A stretch of 11,143 nucleotides of DNA, from positions 1 through 11,143 of the forward strand of contig JALHOX010000113.1 of assembly GCA_022842805.1 (NCBI GenBank). The letters run 5' to 3'. A program made the position numbers and the translations under genes. Shown here piece by piece: positions 1 to 4,926 of this stretch. Within the stretch, counting starts at the first letter, position 1. The number at the start of each line of letters is the position of its first letter. The DNA is from Phycisphaerae bacterium (GTDB taxonomy: Bacteria > Planctomycetota > Phycisphaerae > UBA1845 > Fen-1342). A model generated the notes under the pieces. It did not search any database, was not told where the DNA came from, and was given only the letters and a program-made list of their open reading frames with translations.

Positions 1-348
1 ATATATGGAACGCGGTGTTCCAGTGTATGTGCTGCGAGAAGCAGGCGGAAGTCCAGCTATGACCCTGATACAGTATAGCGGGTAGTACACGCGCGACTAT
101 GGTTGCGTCGTATGTAGTTCCCAGAGGCGTGCTACAGCACGATATTGAAGGCCGTGATTAAAGAACATTGAGTACAGTAGATGCAATGGCAGCATTGGGT
201 ATGGTACGGTGCTCGTGGTACAGTCGCTGAAGCCTCTCTGTTCTTATCGCTTCTCAGCGAAGCCTGGATGTTGACTGCTGCCGCGTTTTTCAGCTCCTAC
301 AGCTACACTCTCAGCCCCTACGGCCAGCGTGAATTCATGGACGAGTCT
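1..348. other. Left edge, no gene supported
   Basis: No convincing gene is seen here. Positions 2-85 are open in one plus-strand frame and end in TAG with a fairly protein-like sequence (YMERGVPVYVLREAGG...), so this could be the 3' end of a gene entering from the left, but it is too short to judge. The frame opening at ATG 181 runs straight into the mini-element at 349 and changes character there, so it is probably chance. Composition is less GC-rich than the genes after 2660. No tRNA or repeat array is visible. Confidence 0.4.
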
Positions 349-369
349 GTAGGGTGGGCCGTGCCCACC
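349..369 (+). repeat. REP hairpin, left end of mini-element
   Basis: GTAG (349-352) is followed by GGTGGGC (353-359), a CGT loop and GCCCACC (363-369): a perfect 7-bp stem with a 3-base loop. A GTAG-type tetranucleotide at the foot of a hairpin is the known hallmark of REPs recognised by RAYT transposases. It is the reverse complement of the right end at 634-654. Confidence 0.85.
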
Positions 370-377
370 TTTTCGGG

Positions 378-557
378 CTATAGGTCGCCCAGGACCGTGA
401 TCTCGACGGGCCGGGTGGCACACGTCGACGGCGCCACCCGGCCCACGCGCCGCACGGCTCGGGCCGCCGCGGTAGTCAGAATCGGCCGGCGGCCGACGGT
501 GACGACCGTAAAAAAATAGCTTGCACCGCGGACGCGCCATCGGCGATACTCGGGCAT
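378..557 (-). pseudogene. Truncated RAYT transposase remnant
   Basis: A 59-codon frame starts at the same MPEYRRWRVRG sequence as the full transposase at 1385-1933, follows it for about 33 residues (GASYFFTVVT, GRRPILTTA), then jumps to the full protein's last residues (VEITVLGDL against VEITVPGDL) and ends at an equivalent TAG. The HLH metal-binding motif and the tyrosine region are gone, so it cannot be catalytic. The reading frame is kept across the deletion, which could be chance or could mean a short DNA-binding fragment is still made. Confidence 0.8.
408..444. repeat. 12-bp inverted repeat at the deletion junction
   Basis: GGGCCGGGTGGC (408-419) pairs perfectly with GCCACCCGGCCC (433-444). 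The 13-base loop contains the self-complementary CGTCGACG. It sits exactly where the mini-element departs from the full copy and has no counterpart there, so it was inserted or formed at the deletion point. It may be another, unrelated REP-type palindrome. Confidence 0.75.
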
Positions 558-633
558 GGGAGAAAATCGTAGCGAAGTCCTCGGCTCGGGCAAGACACTG
601 CGTGCGCGGGGCCGAAGTTGTCGCGGGCCGAAT

Positions 634-654
634 GGTGGGCACGGCCCACCCTAC
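634..654 (-). repeat. REP hairpin, right end of mini-element
   Basis: GGTGGGC (634-640), ACG loop, GCCCACC (644-650), then CTAC (651-654). On the minus strand this reads GTAG plus hairpin, so it is an inverted copy of the left end. Same sequence as 2009-2029. Confidence 0.85.
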
Positions 655-835
655 GAACTCTACGGTTATCGAATGGTCGGAAGGACTTGCGAAGCAGGCA
701 CATGCAGTTGCGCGTGCCTTTTTAGTGGTAGTCCGTGCCTTTCTCGTACATGCAGCTGCCCTGACAACTGGGCGTAGCGATTATTCTGATATGATTGACG
801 ACGGCAACCGGCAAGGCCGCAGAGTACTGGACGAA

Positions 836-839
836 AGGA
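836..839 (+). promoter_or_regulatory. Ribosome binding site choosing ATG 846
   Basis: AGGA (within AAAGGA) lies six bases before ATG 846. No comparable site precedes the upstream in-frame TTG at 795, so 846 is preferred as the start of the zinc-ribbon gene. Confidence 0.55.
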
Positions 840-845
840 TTGTCT

Positions 846-1361
846 ATGATGGTTGTCACTGGTTTGCGGTCCCTGTGCTGCATTACAATTGTTGTGTGCT
901 TAGTTGCCTATTGCGGGTTGAGCTTTTTTCGCAAAGCAATAACAGGAGTGATTGGCTTGCCAGGATCAGGTGCCGCATGGTATTCGATCGATAGGAAGTC
1001 GCTTGCAGTTCATGCCCTGGTCATTTCGCTGACATCTGCAGACGAACGCGAAGCTGCAATAAAGTTCGTTCGCGCAATGGAATCGCTCGGAATCGTGAGA
1101 AAACAAAAAAGCTTATATGTGAAGCGGCCAATCGGCGCTTTGTTGGCAATAGATATTCCAGTGCGCGATATCATCTTGTGGATAATGGTTGGAGCAGTAT
1201 CAACGCTAGCAATCATCAGGGCGTTGGTCCGGCCGCGCCTTGGCTTTCATTGCACGCACTGCAGCTATGATCTTCGCGGGTCGCCTGCGAGGTGTCCTGA
1301 GTGCGGAACCAGCGGCGCTTGCATGATTGCTCAAGCGCCGACCACACGGCGTATACTATAG
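846..1361 (+). CDS. Small membrane protein with C-terminal zinc ribbon
   Basis: A predicted 171-residue protein of unknown function. A first membrane segment spans about residues 9-27 (rich in I, V, C, L) and a second about 108-126, with a soluble stretch of about 80 residues between them. At residues 136-153 the pattern CTHCSYDLRG...RCPECG gives four cysteines (136, 139, 150, 153) spaced as a zinc ribbon. This CxxCxYDLRG type is frequent in planctomycete membrane proteins of unknown role. The start at ATG 846 is chosen for its ribosome binding site; a TTG at 795 would add 17 residues. The TAG stop (1359-1361) falls on the left edge of the RAYT element, so the last residues may come from the insertion junction and the native C-terminus may have been altered. 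Codon use is less GC-rich than in genes after 2660, in keeping with an acquired patch. Real coding is likely; the function is not known. Confidence 0.7.
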   Translation: MMVVTGLRSLCCITIVVCLVAYCGLSFFRKAITGVIGLPGSGAAWYSIDRKSLAVHALVISLTSADEREAAIKFVRAMESLGIVRKQKSLYVKRPIGALLAIDIPVRDIILWIMVGAVSTLAIIRALVRPRLGFHCTHCSYDLRGSPARCPECGTSGACMIAQAPTTRRIL

Positions 1362-1375
1362 TGGGCCGTGCCCAC
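1361..1375 (+). repeat. REP hairpin, left end of RAYT element (degenerate foot)
   Basis: GTGGGC (1361-1366), CGT loop, GCCCAC (1370-1375): a 6-bp stem, one pair shorter than in the mini-element. The foot reads ATAG instead of GTAG, and the TAG within it is the stop codon of the preceding zinc-ribbon gene. Confidence 0.75.
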
Positions 1376-1384
1376 CTTTTCGGG

Positions 1385-1933
1385 CTATAGGTCGCCCGGG
1401 ACCGTGATCTCGACGCCGGATGCGCTCGTCCAGTCCGCTGCGAGCCAGCCGTTGCGCAGGTGGCGATGCACGCTCGACCACGGCCCGCCGTGCGGGTGGC
1501 GGACGTAGCCGTGCTTGACCGGGTTCATGTGAATGTAGTCGCGATACGCGAGCAACCCGGGTTCGTCGCGGATCAGGTGCTCCCAATATCGCCGCTGCCA
1601 GACGCCCCGCTCGCGCTTCCTCGCGCGGCTCGCGGAGCGGCGGTCGGTCGCCCCGCCAAAATCGCGCCAACGCTGGCTGAAGCGGCGCTTCAGGATCGAC
1701 CAGCGCGTGGGGTAATCGTCGTCATCGGGCGGCAGGCGCCAGATGCAGTGCAAATGATCCGGCAACAACACAACGCACCACATTTCGAAGGGACGATCCA
1801 TCCGGACGTCCGCGATCGCCGCGCGCAGCGCGGCTCGACTCGCCGCGGTAGTCAGAATCGGCCGGCGGCCGGCGGTGACGACCGTAAAAAAATAGCTTGC
1901 ACCGCGGACGCGCCATCGGCGATACTCGGGCAT
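1385..1933 (-). CDS. REP-associated tyrosine transposase (RAYT, Y1_Tnp family)
   Basis: A 182-residue protein with the full layout of the Y1 transposase (TnpA_REP) family. The N-terminal strand RGASYFFTVVTAGRRP is at residues 10-25. The HUH-type metal-binding motif is LLPDHLHCIW with HLH at 60-62. A basic linker covers 78-110. VWQRRYWEHLIRDE (111-124) and YIHMNPVKHGYV (133-144) carry the tyrosine-bearing helix; I cannot decide from sequence which tyrosine (116, 130 or 133) is the nucleophile. The family nicks and joins single-stranded REP DNA. The start ATG 1933 is chosen because the mini-element keeps the same MPEYRRW start; an in-frame GTG at 2017, inside the REP hairpin, would add 28 residues. 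No strong ribosome binding site is visible. The gene looks intact, with no frameshift or internal stop, and is likely still able to act on the element ends. Confidence 0.9.
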   Translation of the reverse strand: MPEYRRWRVRGASYFFTVVTAGRRPILTTAASRAALRAAIADVRMDRPFEMWCVVLLPDHLHCIWRLPPDDDDYPTRWSILKRRFSQRWRDFGGATDRRSASRARKRERGVWQRRYWEHLIRDEPGLLAYRDYIHMNPVKHGYVRHPHGGPWSSVHRHLRNGWLAADWTSASGVEITVPGDL

Positions 1934-2008
1934 GGCCGGAAATCGTAGCGAAGTCCTCGGCTCGGGCAAGGTACTGCGTGCGCGGGCCGAAGTTATCGCC
2001 GGCCGAAT

Positions 2009-2029
2009 GGTGGGCACGGCCCACCCTAC
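2009..2029 (-). repeat. REP hairpin, right end of RAYT element
   Basis: GGTGGGC (2009-2015), ACG loop, GCCCACC (2019-2025), then CTAC (2026-2029). On the minus strand this is a perfect GTAG-footed REP, identical to 634-654. It lies in the leader of the transposase gene and could also fold in its mRNA. Confidence 0.85.
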
Positions 2030-2052
2030 GAACTAAAACTCAGAGCTTTTGC

Positions 2053-2658
2053 ATGGCAAACGGTATCGCTCGCACCAAAGGACAATCACGTGTTGTACAT
2101 TGCGCCTCGCTATTAATTGTAATCTCTGGCGTAGCGGCGTGGCTGCTGATCGCAGGTGGCGTACGGCAGGCCGCGCAGCTGATTGGAACCGCAGTCACTC
2201 GATACCCTACTGGTTATTCAGAGGCGGCTCTTCGTCAAGTGCAAATAGGCCATGGCAGGGAAACTGTCTTGTCATTACTAGGTGAGCCGTTGCTTGTGTC
2301 ACGTCCTGTAGAGTCATGGCAGTATTACCAATTTGATGGCGTTGTTCATCTAGTGCTGAACTCGTCCACGGCGACGCGGCCCGATTTGATGATCGTACAG
2401 AGTGTACTCCACTGTGACGGCGATGGTACATGGAGTTCGATCGATGACGACAAGTGGTCGACAGTCGTTGGGCTTAGTGCGGCCGGAGTCGAGGATGCTC
2501 TAGGATGTCCATCGCTAGTAACAAGCTATCGAGATCAACCAGAGATTTGGCGATACTCAACGAATGGTGCATCGCCATGGTACACGTGCGTAGAGGTGGT
2601 ATTTGATATGGACTCTGGACTAGTTGTCGACAAATTGAAGCGGCTTGCCAGCGATTAG
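2053..2658 (+). CDS. Membrane-anchored protein with two BamE-like repeats
   Basis: A 201-residue protein with one N-terminal hydrophobic segment (about 18-37, LASL-type signal anchor without a lipobox cysteine), so the rest probably faces the periplasm. Residues about 61-95 read VQIGHGRETVLSLLGEP followed by ESWQYY. Residues about 137-195 read VVGLSAAGVEDALGCPS, then EIWRYS and VEVVFDMDSGLV. Both show the pattern G-x-x-x-x-x-V-x-x-x-LG-x-P followed by W-x-Y that marks the SmpA/OmlA (BamE-like) fold, here twice in tandem. The family often serves in envelope protein assembly or interaction, but no specific role can be assigned. The start at ATG 2053 lies just outside the RAYT element; the open frame extends upstream to 1897 but there it is only element sequence. 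No clear ribosome binding site is seen, and the promoter may have been displaced by the insertion. Codon use is lower in GC than downstream genes. Confidence 0.65.
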   Translation: MANGIARTKGQSRVVHCASLLIVISGVAAWLLIAGGVRQAAQLIGTAVTRYPTGYSEAALRQVQIGHGRETVLSLLGEPLLVSRPVESWQYYQFDGVVHLVLNSSTATRPDLMIVQSVLHCDGDGTWSSIDDDKWSTVVGLSAAGVEDALGCPSLVTSYRDQPEIWRYSTNGASPWYTCVEVVFDMDSGLVVDKLKRLASD

Positions 2659-2660
2659 GA

Positions 2661-2936
2661 GCGTTTAACACCGGCATCGTGCGCGACTCCAACGGCACGG
2701 TCCACCCCGGCCGGGTGGGCATCTGGGCCGGCTCTGGCTCGGCCGCGGTGAAGGGCGACAACTTCAAGGTGCGCAGCTTGAATGCCGACCTGGCGGTTGA
2801 CGGGCGCTTCGCCGACGACATCGTCTCGTGCAGCATCAGCGGCAGCGCCTATGTGATGAACAGCTCGGGCGACACGCGGCAGAGCGTGTGCTTCACGAAT
2901 GAGATGGCGGGCGTTCTCATGGGCGGGGCGGCTTGA
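2661..2936 (+). pseudogene. 3' remnant of a large gene, 5' part missing
   Basis: A high-GC frame begins abruptly two bases after the stop of the preceding gene and ends at TGA 2934. It encodes about 91 residues rich in G, S, V, D and N (FNTGIVRDSNGTVHPGRVG, ADLAVDGRFADDIVSCSISG, DTRQSVCFTNE). The alternating pattern of hydrophobic and small polar residues suggests beta-strand repeats, as in large secreted planctomycete proteins. There is no ribosome binding site or proper start: the first possible codon is GTG 2679, in mid-fold, and the frame stays open back to 2607 inside the upstream gene. I read it as the tail of a longer protein whose front was lost or separated by the accessory patch. 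I do not recognise the family. Confidence 0.55.
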
Positions 2937-2966
2937 GGCTTGCCGCCGTCGTCCGGTTGCCGAAGA

Positions 2967-2985
2967 CACGGCTCACGGAGCCGTG
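2967..2985. repeat. REP-like hairpin with CACGGCTC stem
   Basis: CACGGCTC (2967-2974), ACG loop, GAGCCGTG (2978-2985): a perfect 8-bp stem with the same ACG loop as the RAYT element ends. The flank reads GCACACG, not CTAC, so its relation to the other hairpins is less certain. Confidence 0.7.
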
Positions 2986-3057
2986 GCACACGTGGGATCA
3001 CTCTGTGCGTGTCGGCCGGTTTTCTTACGGCCGCGGGACGGGATGGCGCAGCGAAGA

Positions 3058-3079
3058 GGCGGGTGGAACCCGCCCCTAC
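3058..3079 (-). repeat. GTAG-footed REP hairpin with GGCGGGT stem
   Basis: GGCGGGT (3058-3064), GGA loop, ACCCGCC (3068-3074), then C and CTAC (3076-3079). On the minus strand it is GTAG, one G, then a 7-bp stem with a 3-base loop: the build of the RAYT element ends with a different stem. Confidence 0.75.
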
Positions 3080-3084
3080 CAAGA

Positions 3085-3105
3085 GGTCCGCACAGCGGAC
3101 CCTAC
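3085..3105 (-). repeat. GTAG-footed REP hairpin with GGTCCGC stem
   Basis: GGTCCGC (3085-3091), ACA loop, GCGGACC (3095-3101), CTAC (3102-3105). It has exactly the geometry of 634-654 but another stem, and lies in the same orientation as its neighbour at 3058, five bases away. Confidence 0.8.
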
Positions 3106-3309
3106 ATGTGCGCTCGTGTTTACGGCGGGCGCGGGATCGATCCTGATGGGATCGTTTGCGGCGTGGAGGAGGAGTCGAGGCGGGTGGGGATTGGGTGTTG
3201 GGGTTTGGTGGAGATTGGTAGCTATTGGCGATGGCGACCGTGGCCGCGAAAACGAGGGCGACGGTGGCCGCGACGGCGAGAGAGACCGCGCGGCGGCTGC
3301 GCGCGGCCT

Positions 3310-4119
3310 TTAGCCGGCCATGCTCTTTCGTCCGCCGCTGCTGCGGGTGGCGAGTTGGTCGCGGAGTTGGGCGGCCTTTTCGTAGTCTTCGCGATCGAGG
3401 GCGGCCTGGAGCTCCCACTGGAGACGCGGCATGGCGTCGGCCGGCATGCGCTGCAGGACGTCGCGGCGGAGCTGGAGCAGGACTTTGAGTTCGGTCTCGT
3501 GGTCGGCGGGCTCGCGGCCGTCGTCGGTTTCGGCGTCGAGGACGCCGGCGGGCTCCTGCTCGAGCGGGATCTCGCGGATTTCGGCGATGCCCTCTTCGAC
3601 GCGGCGGAGCGCGCTGTCGAAGGCGTTTTGCTGGAGCGCCTCATAGACGCGGGCGCGGCAGTTCATCATGAGCACATAGGCCCGCTGCGGCGTGAGCGCC
3701 TGGCGGTCGAAGGGGGTGGCGCCGTAGCGCTCGCAGAAGTCGATCACGCGCAGATTTCGCTCGGTGTCGCGGTCGACGGCCTCGAATTCCTCGAGCACGA
3801 ACTGCGAAAGATAGCGCTGGTAGTAGAGATAGGCCTCGTGGCGGAGATCGCGGCACTCTTCGGGCGAGAGGACGAAATCTTCGTCGCTGCCGCCGGTGGA
3901 GAGGTGCTTGCTGAGGCGGCCTTCCTGGTACTCGAGCAACGACTCGCAGCCGTGGGGGCGCTTGCCGTCGGGTCGTCCGTCGTTTTCGAGCTGGAGGACG
4001 CCGAGATCGATTCGTGTCTGAATCTTCTCGCGACCATCGCGCCCGATAATTTTACGGACCGAGATTTTGCCCGGCTCGTAGTCCCAACCGTCGAGGATGC
4101 TTCGTAGGTCGCGTAGCAT
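3310..4119 (-). CDS. UVR-motif (UvrB/UvrC motif) protein
   Basis: A 269-residue soluble protein. The N-terminal third (DGWDYEPGKISVRKIIG at 10-26, then EKIQTRIDLGVLQLENDGRP at 31-50 and CESLLEYQEG at 58-67) matches a conserved planctomycete protein type as I recall it. The middle, about 85-185, is rich in charged and aromatic helix and looks TPR-like, with the acidic segment EIREIPLEQEP following. The C-terminus, about 231-258 (LQWELQAALDREDYEKAAQL), is a typical UVR motif, the short helical hairpin by which UvrB and UvrC contact each other and which also occurs in McsA-like and Clp-type partners. There are no zinc-binding CxxC pairs as in McsA and no nuclease domain, so a protein-protein adaptor role is likelier than a direct repair role. 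Start ATG 4119 lacks a clear ribosome binding site but the protein start fits the family. It diverges from rsmD across 87 bases. Confidence 0.8.
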   Translation of the reverse strand: MLRDLRSILDGWDYEPGKISVRKIIGRDGREKIQTRIDLGVLQLENDGRPDGKRPHGCESLLEYQEGRLSKHLSTGGSDEDFVLSPEECRDLRHEAYLYYQRYLSQFVLEEFEAVDRDTERNLRVIDFCERYGATPFDRQALTPQRAYVLMMNCRARVYEALQQNAFDSALRRVEEGIAEIREIPLEQEPAGVLDAETDDGREPADHETELKVLLQLRRDVLQRMPADAMPRLQWELQAALDREDYEKAAQLRDQLATRSSGGRKSMAG

Positions 4120-4206
4120 AGCGACAGGCGTATCGGGTCTAACTTCGCGGCGTTTGAATACCCCCGGCGAGTCGCGTGTCTCCCGATCGAGTTTTCAGGA
4201 TTCACG
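4120..4206. promoter_or_regulatory. Shared divergent promoter region
   Basis: These 87 bases separate the oppositely directed UVR-motif gene and rsmD, so promoters for both must lie here or inside the neighbouring genes. I see no clear -35/-10 pair. AGGA at 4197-4200 is the ribosome binding site of rsmD. Confidence 0.4.
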
Positions 4207-4926
4207 ATGCGGGTGATTGCGGGCGAATTTCGCGGACGGACGCTGATCGGACCGGAAGGCGAGCAGACGCGGCCGATCACGGACCGGGTCAAAGAAACTC
4301 TTTTTAACATTCTCGGCTCGAAATTTGGCACGCCGGCGCAGATCCCGCCGGTCGAGGTGCTGGATCTGTTCGCCGGGGCCGGCAATCTGGGGATCGAGGC
4401 GGTGTCGCGCGGGGCGAGCAAGTGCGTGTTTGTCGAGAAGGATCGGCGGACGATCCCGGCGTTGCGCACCAATCTGGCGAAGTGTCGGGCGGATGAGCGG
4501 CTGAAGCTGACGGTGGATAACGCCTTTGCGATGCGGCTGCCGCTGGCGGACGATCCGGCGGGGTTTGGGCTGATCTTTGTCGACCCGCCCTATCGCGATG
4601 CGGAGCGTGGGCCGCGGGTGATCGATCTTTTGGAGCGTGTGGGCACGCGGCTGGCGGCCGATGGGCTGATCGTCTTTCGGTTCGAGGCGGGAACGGCGAT
4701 TGATTTTGGCGGGGTGCGATCGCTGCGCGTCTGCGACGATCGGACGTATGGGCGGATGCGGCTGGTGTTTTTGGCGAAGCCGGGCTCAGCCGCGGGCGGC
4801 GCCGCCGATGCGGCTGTCGCGACGGAGCAGCCAGATGAAGAACATGGCGCCGCCGATGCTGGTGAGGACGCCGACGGGGAGTTCGTAGTCGGAGATGACG
4901 CGGGCGAGGGCGTCGCAGAGCGGTAG
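4207..4926 (+). CDS. rsmD: 16S rRNA (guanine966-N2)-methyltransferase RsmD with antisense-derived tail
   Basis: RsmD methylates G966 of 16S rRNA on the small subunit using S-adenosylmethionine. Residues 1-13 (MRVIAGEFRGRTL) and 22-36 (RPITDRVKETLFNIL) are the family's N-terminal signature. VLDLFAGAGNLGIEA (51-65) is the SAM-binding loop, E77 the acidic residue ending strand 2, and DPPY (126-129) the catalytic motif of N-type methyltransferases. Start ATG 4207 has AGGA six bases before it. The family is usually about 180-200 residues; recognisable homology ends near residue 193 (LVFLAKPG). The frame then runs 46 residues further, into an acidic, low-complexity tail (EDADGEFVVGDDAGEG) read from the opposite strand of the permease gene. 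Codon 194 coincides with the complement of the permease stop codon, so rsmD seems to have lost its own stop there. The tail is probably tolerated rather than functional. Confidence 0.92.
   Translation: MRVIAGEFRGRTLIGPEGEQTRPITDRVKETLFNILGSKFGTPAQIPPVEVLDLFAGAGNLGIEAVSRGASKCVFVEKDRRTIPALRTNLAKCRADERLKLTVDNAFAMRLPLADDPAGFGLIFVDPPYRDAERGPRVIDLLERVGTRLAADGLIVFRFEAGTAIDFGGVRSLRVCDDRTYGRMRLVFLAKPGSAAGGAADAAVATEQPDEEHGAADAGEDADGEFVVGDDAGEGVAER

Larger units (their letters stand above)
349..654 (-). mobile_element. Mini-element: internally deleted RAYT element (MITE-like)
   Basis: This is a shortened copy of the element at 1361-2029. Its left part (about 355-408) matches 1361-1415 and its right part (about 465-654) matches about 1842-2029 almost base for base. 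The middle, about 400 bases including the catalytic region of the transposase, is absent and replaced by a short stretch with its own inverted repeat (408-444). Both terminal hairpins survive: GTAG plus hairpin at 349-369 and the inverted copy at 634-654. The match continues a few bases past CTAC (gaact in both copies), so the true edge could be near 659. I see no clear target-site duplication. Having both ends but no functional enzyme is the form of a non-autonomous derivative movable in trans. Strand is given as that of the transposase remnant. Confidence 0.8.
1361..2029 (-). mobile_element. Complete RAYT element with inverted REP ends
   Basis: A unit of about 670 bases consists of a single transposase gene (1385-1933) and two inverted hairpins, at 1361-1375 and 2009-2029. 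The left hairpin starts nine bases beyond the transposase stop codon, and the right hairpin lies 75 bases upstream of its start. The ends match those of the mini-element 349-654, and both copies lie in the same orientation. The left foot has changed: the mini-element reads ctGTAGGG, this copy ctATAG with two bases fewer, so the left end may be weakened. RAYTs are established relatives of IS200/IS605 single-strand transposases that recognise GTAG-footed REP hairpins. No target duplication is evident, as expected for this mechanism. Confidence 0.8.
2937..3309. other. Intergenic stretch with three small hairpins
   Basis: No gene is supported. The left two thirds hold three palindromes (2967-2985, 3058-3079, 3085-3105) spaced 20-100 bases apart. 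The right third, read on the minus strand, is an open stretch resembling a hydrophobic helix and a proline-rich tail (VSLAVAATVALVFAATVAIA), but it lacks any start codon, so I do not call it a gene. Confidence 0.5.

Noticed and set aside
24..62. Frame reading CMCCEKQAEVQL, reminiscent of the McsA N-terminus
   Set aside because: It stops after a few residues (TGA at 60-62) and another frame is equally protein-like; too short to assign.
700..758. Direct repeat acatgcag(t/c)tg at 700-710 and 748-758 with CGTGCCTTT twice between
   Set aside because: Only two imperfect copies and no link to a gene or element end; likely a small local duplication.
521..994. 157-codon plus-strand frame crossing the mini-element end and the zinc-ribbon gene start
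   Set aside because: Its first part is antisense mini-element sequence and its second overlaps the better-supported gene at 846 in another frame.
349..2029. Composite transposon with two RAYT copies carrying the zinc-ribbon gene
   Set aside because: The copies are direct and one is deleted. Nothing shows that the intervening gene moved with them, so independent insertions are simpler.
2663..2669. GTTTAAC just after a stop codon, resembling an integron attC core (RYYYAAC)
   Set aside because: No matching GTTRRRY partner or attC-like fold follows. The downstream bases are protein-coding, and the site is short enough to occur by chance.
3140..3306. Minus-strand stretch encoding a hydrophobic helix and a proline-rich tail directly after the UVR-motif gene
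   Set aside because: No ATG, GTG or TTG start is available in that frame after the UVR gene, and it runs into REP hairpins. High GC alone could keep it open.
2899..4107. 402-codon open frame on the plus strand
   Set aside because: It is the antisense shadow of the UVR-motif gene. The composition is biased (runs of E, A, V, G), with no recognisable domain.
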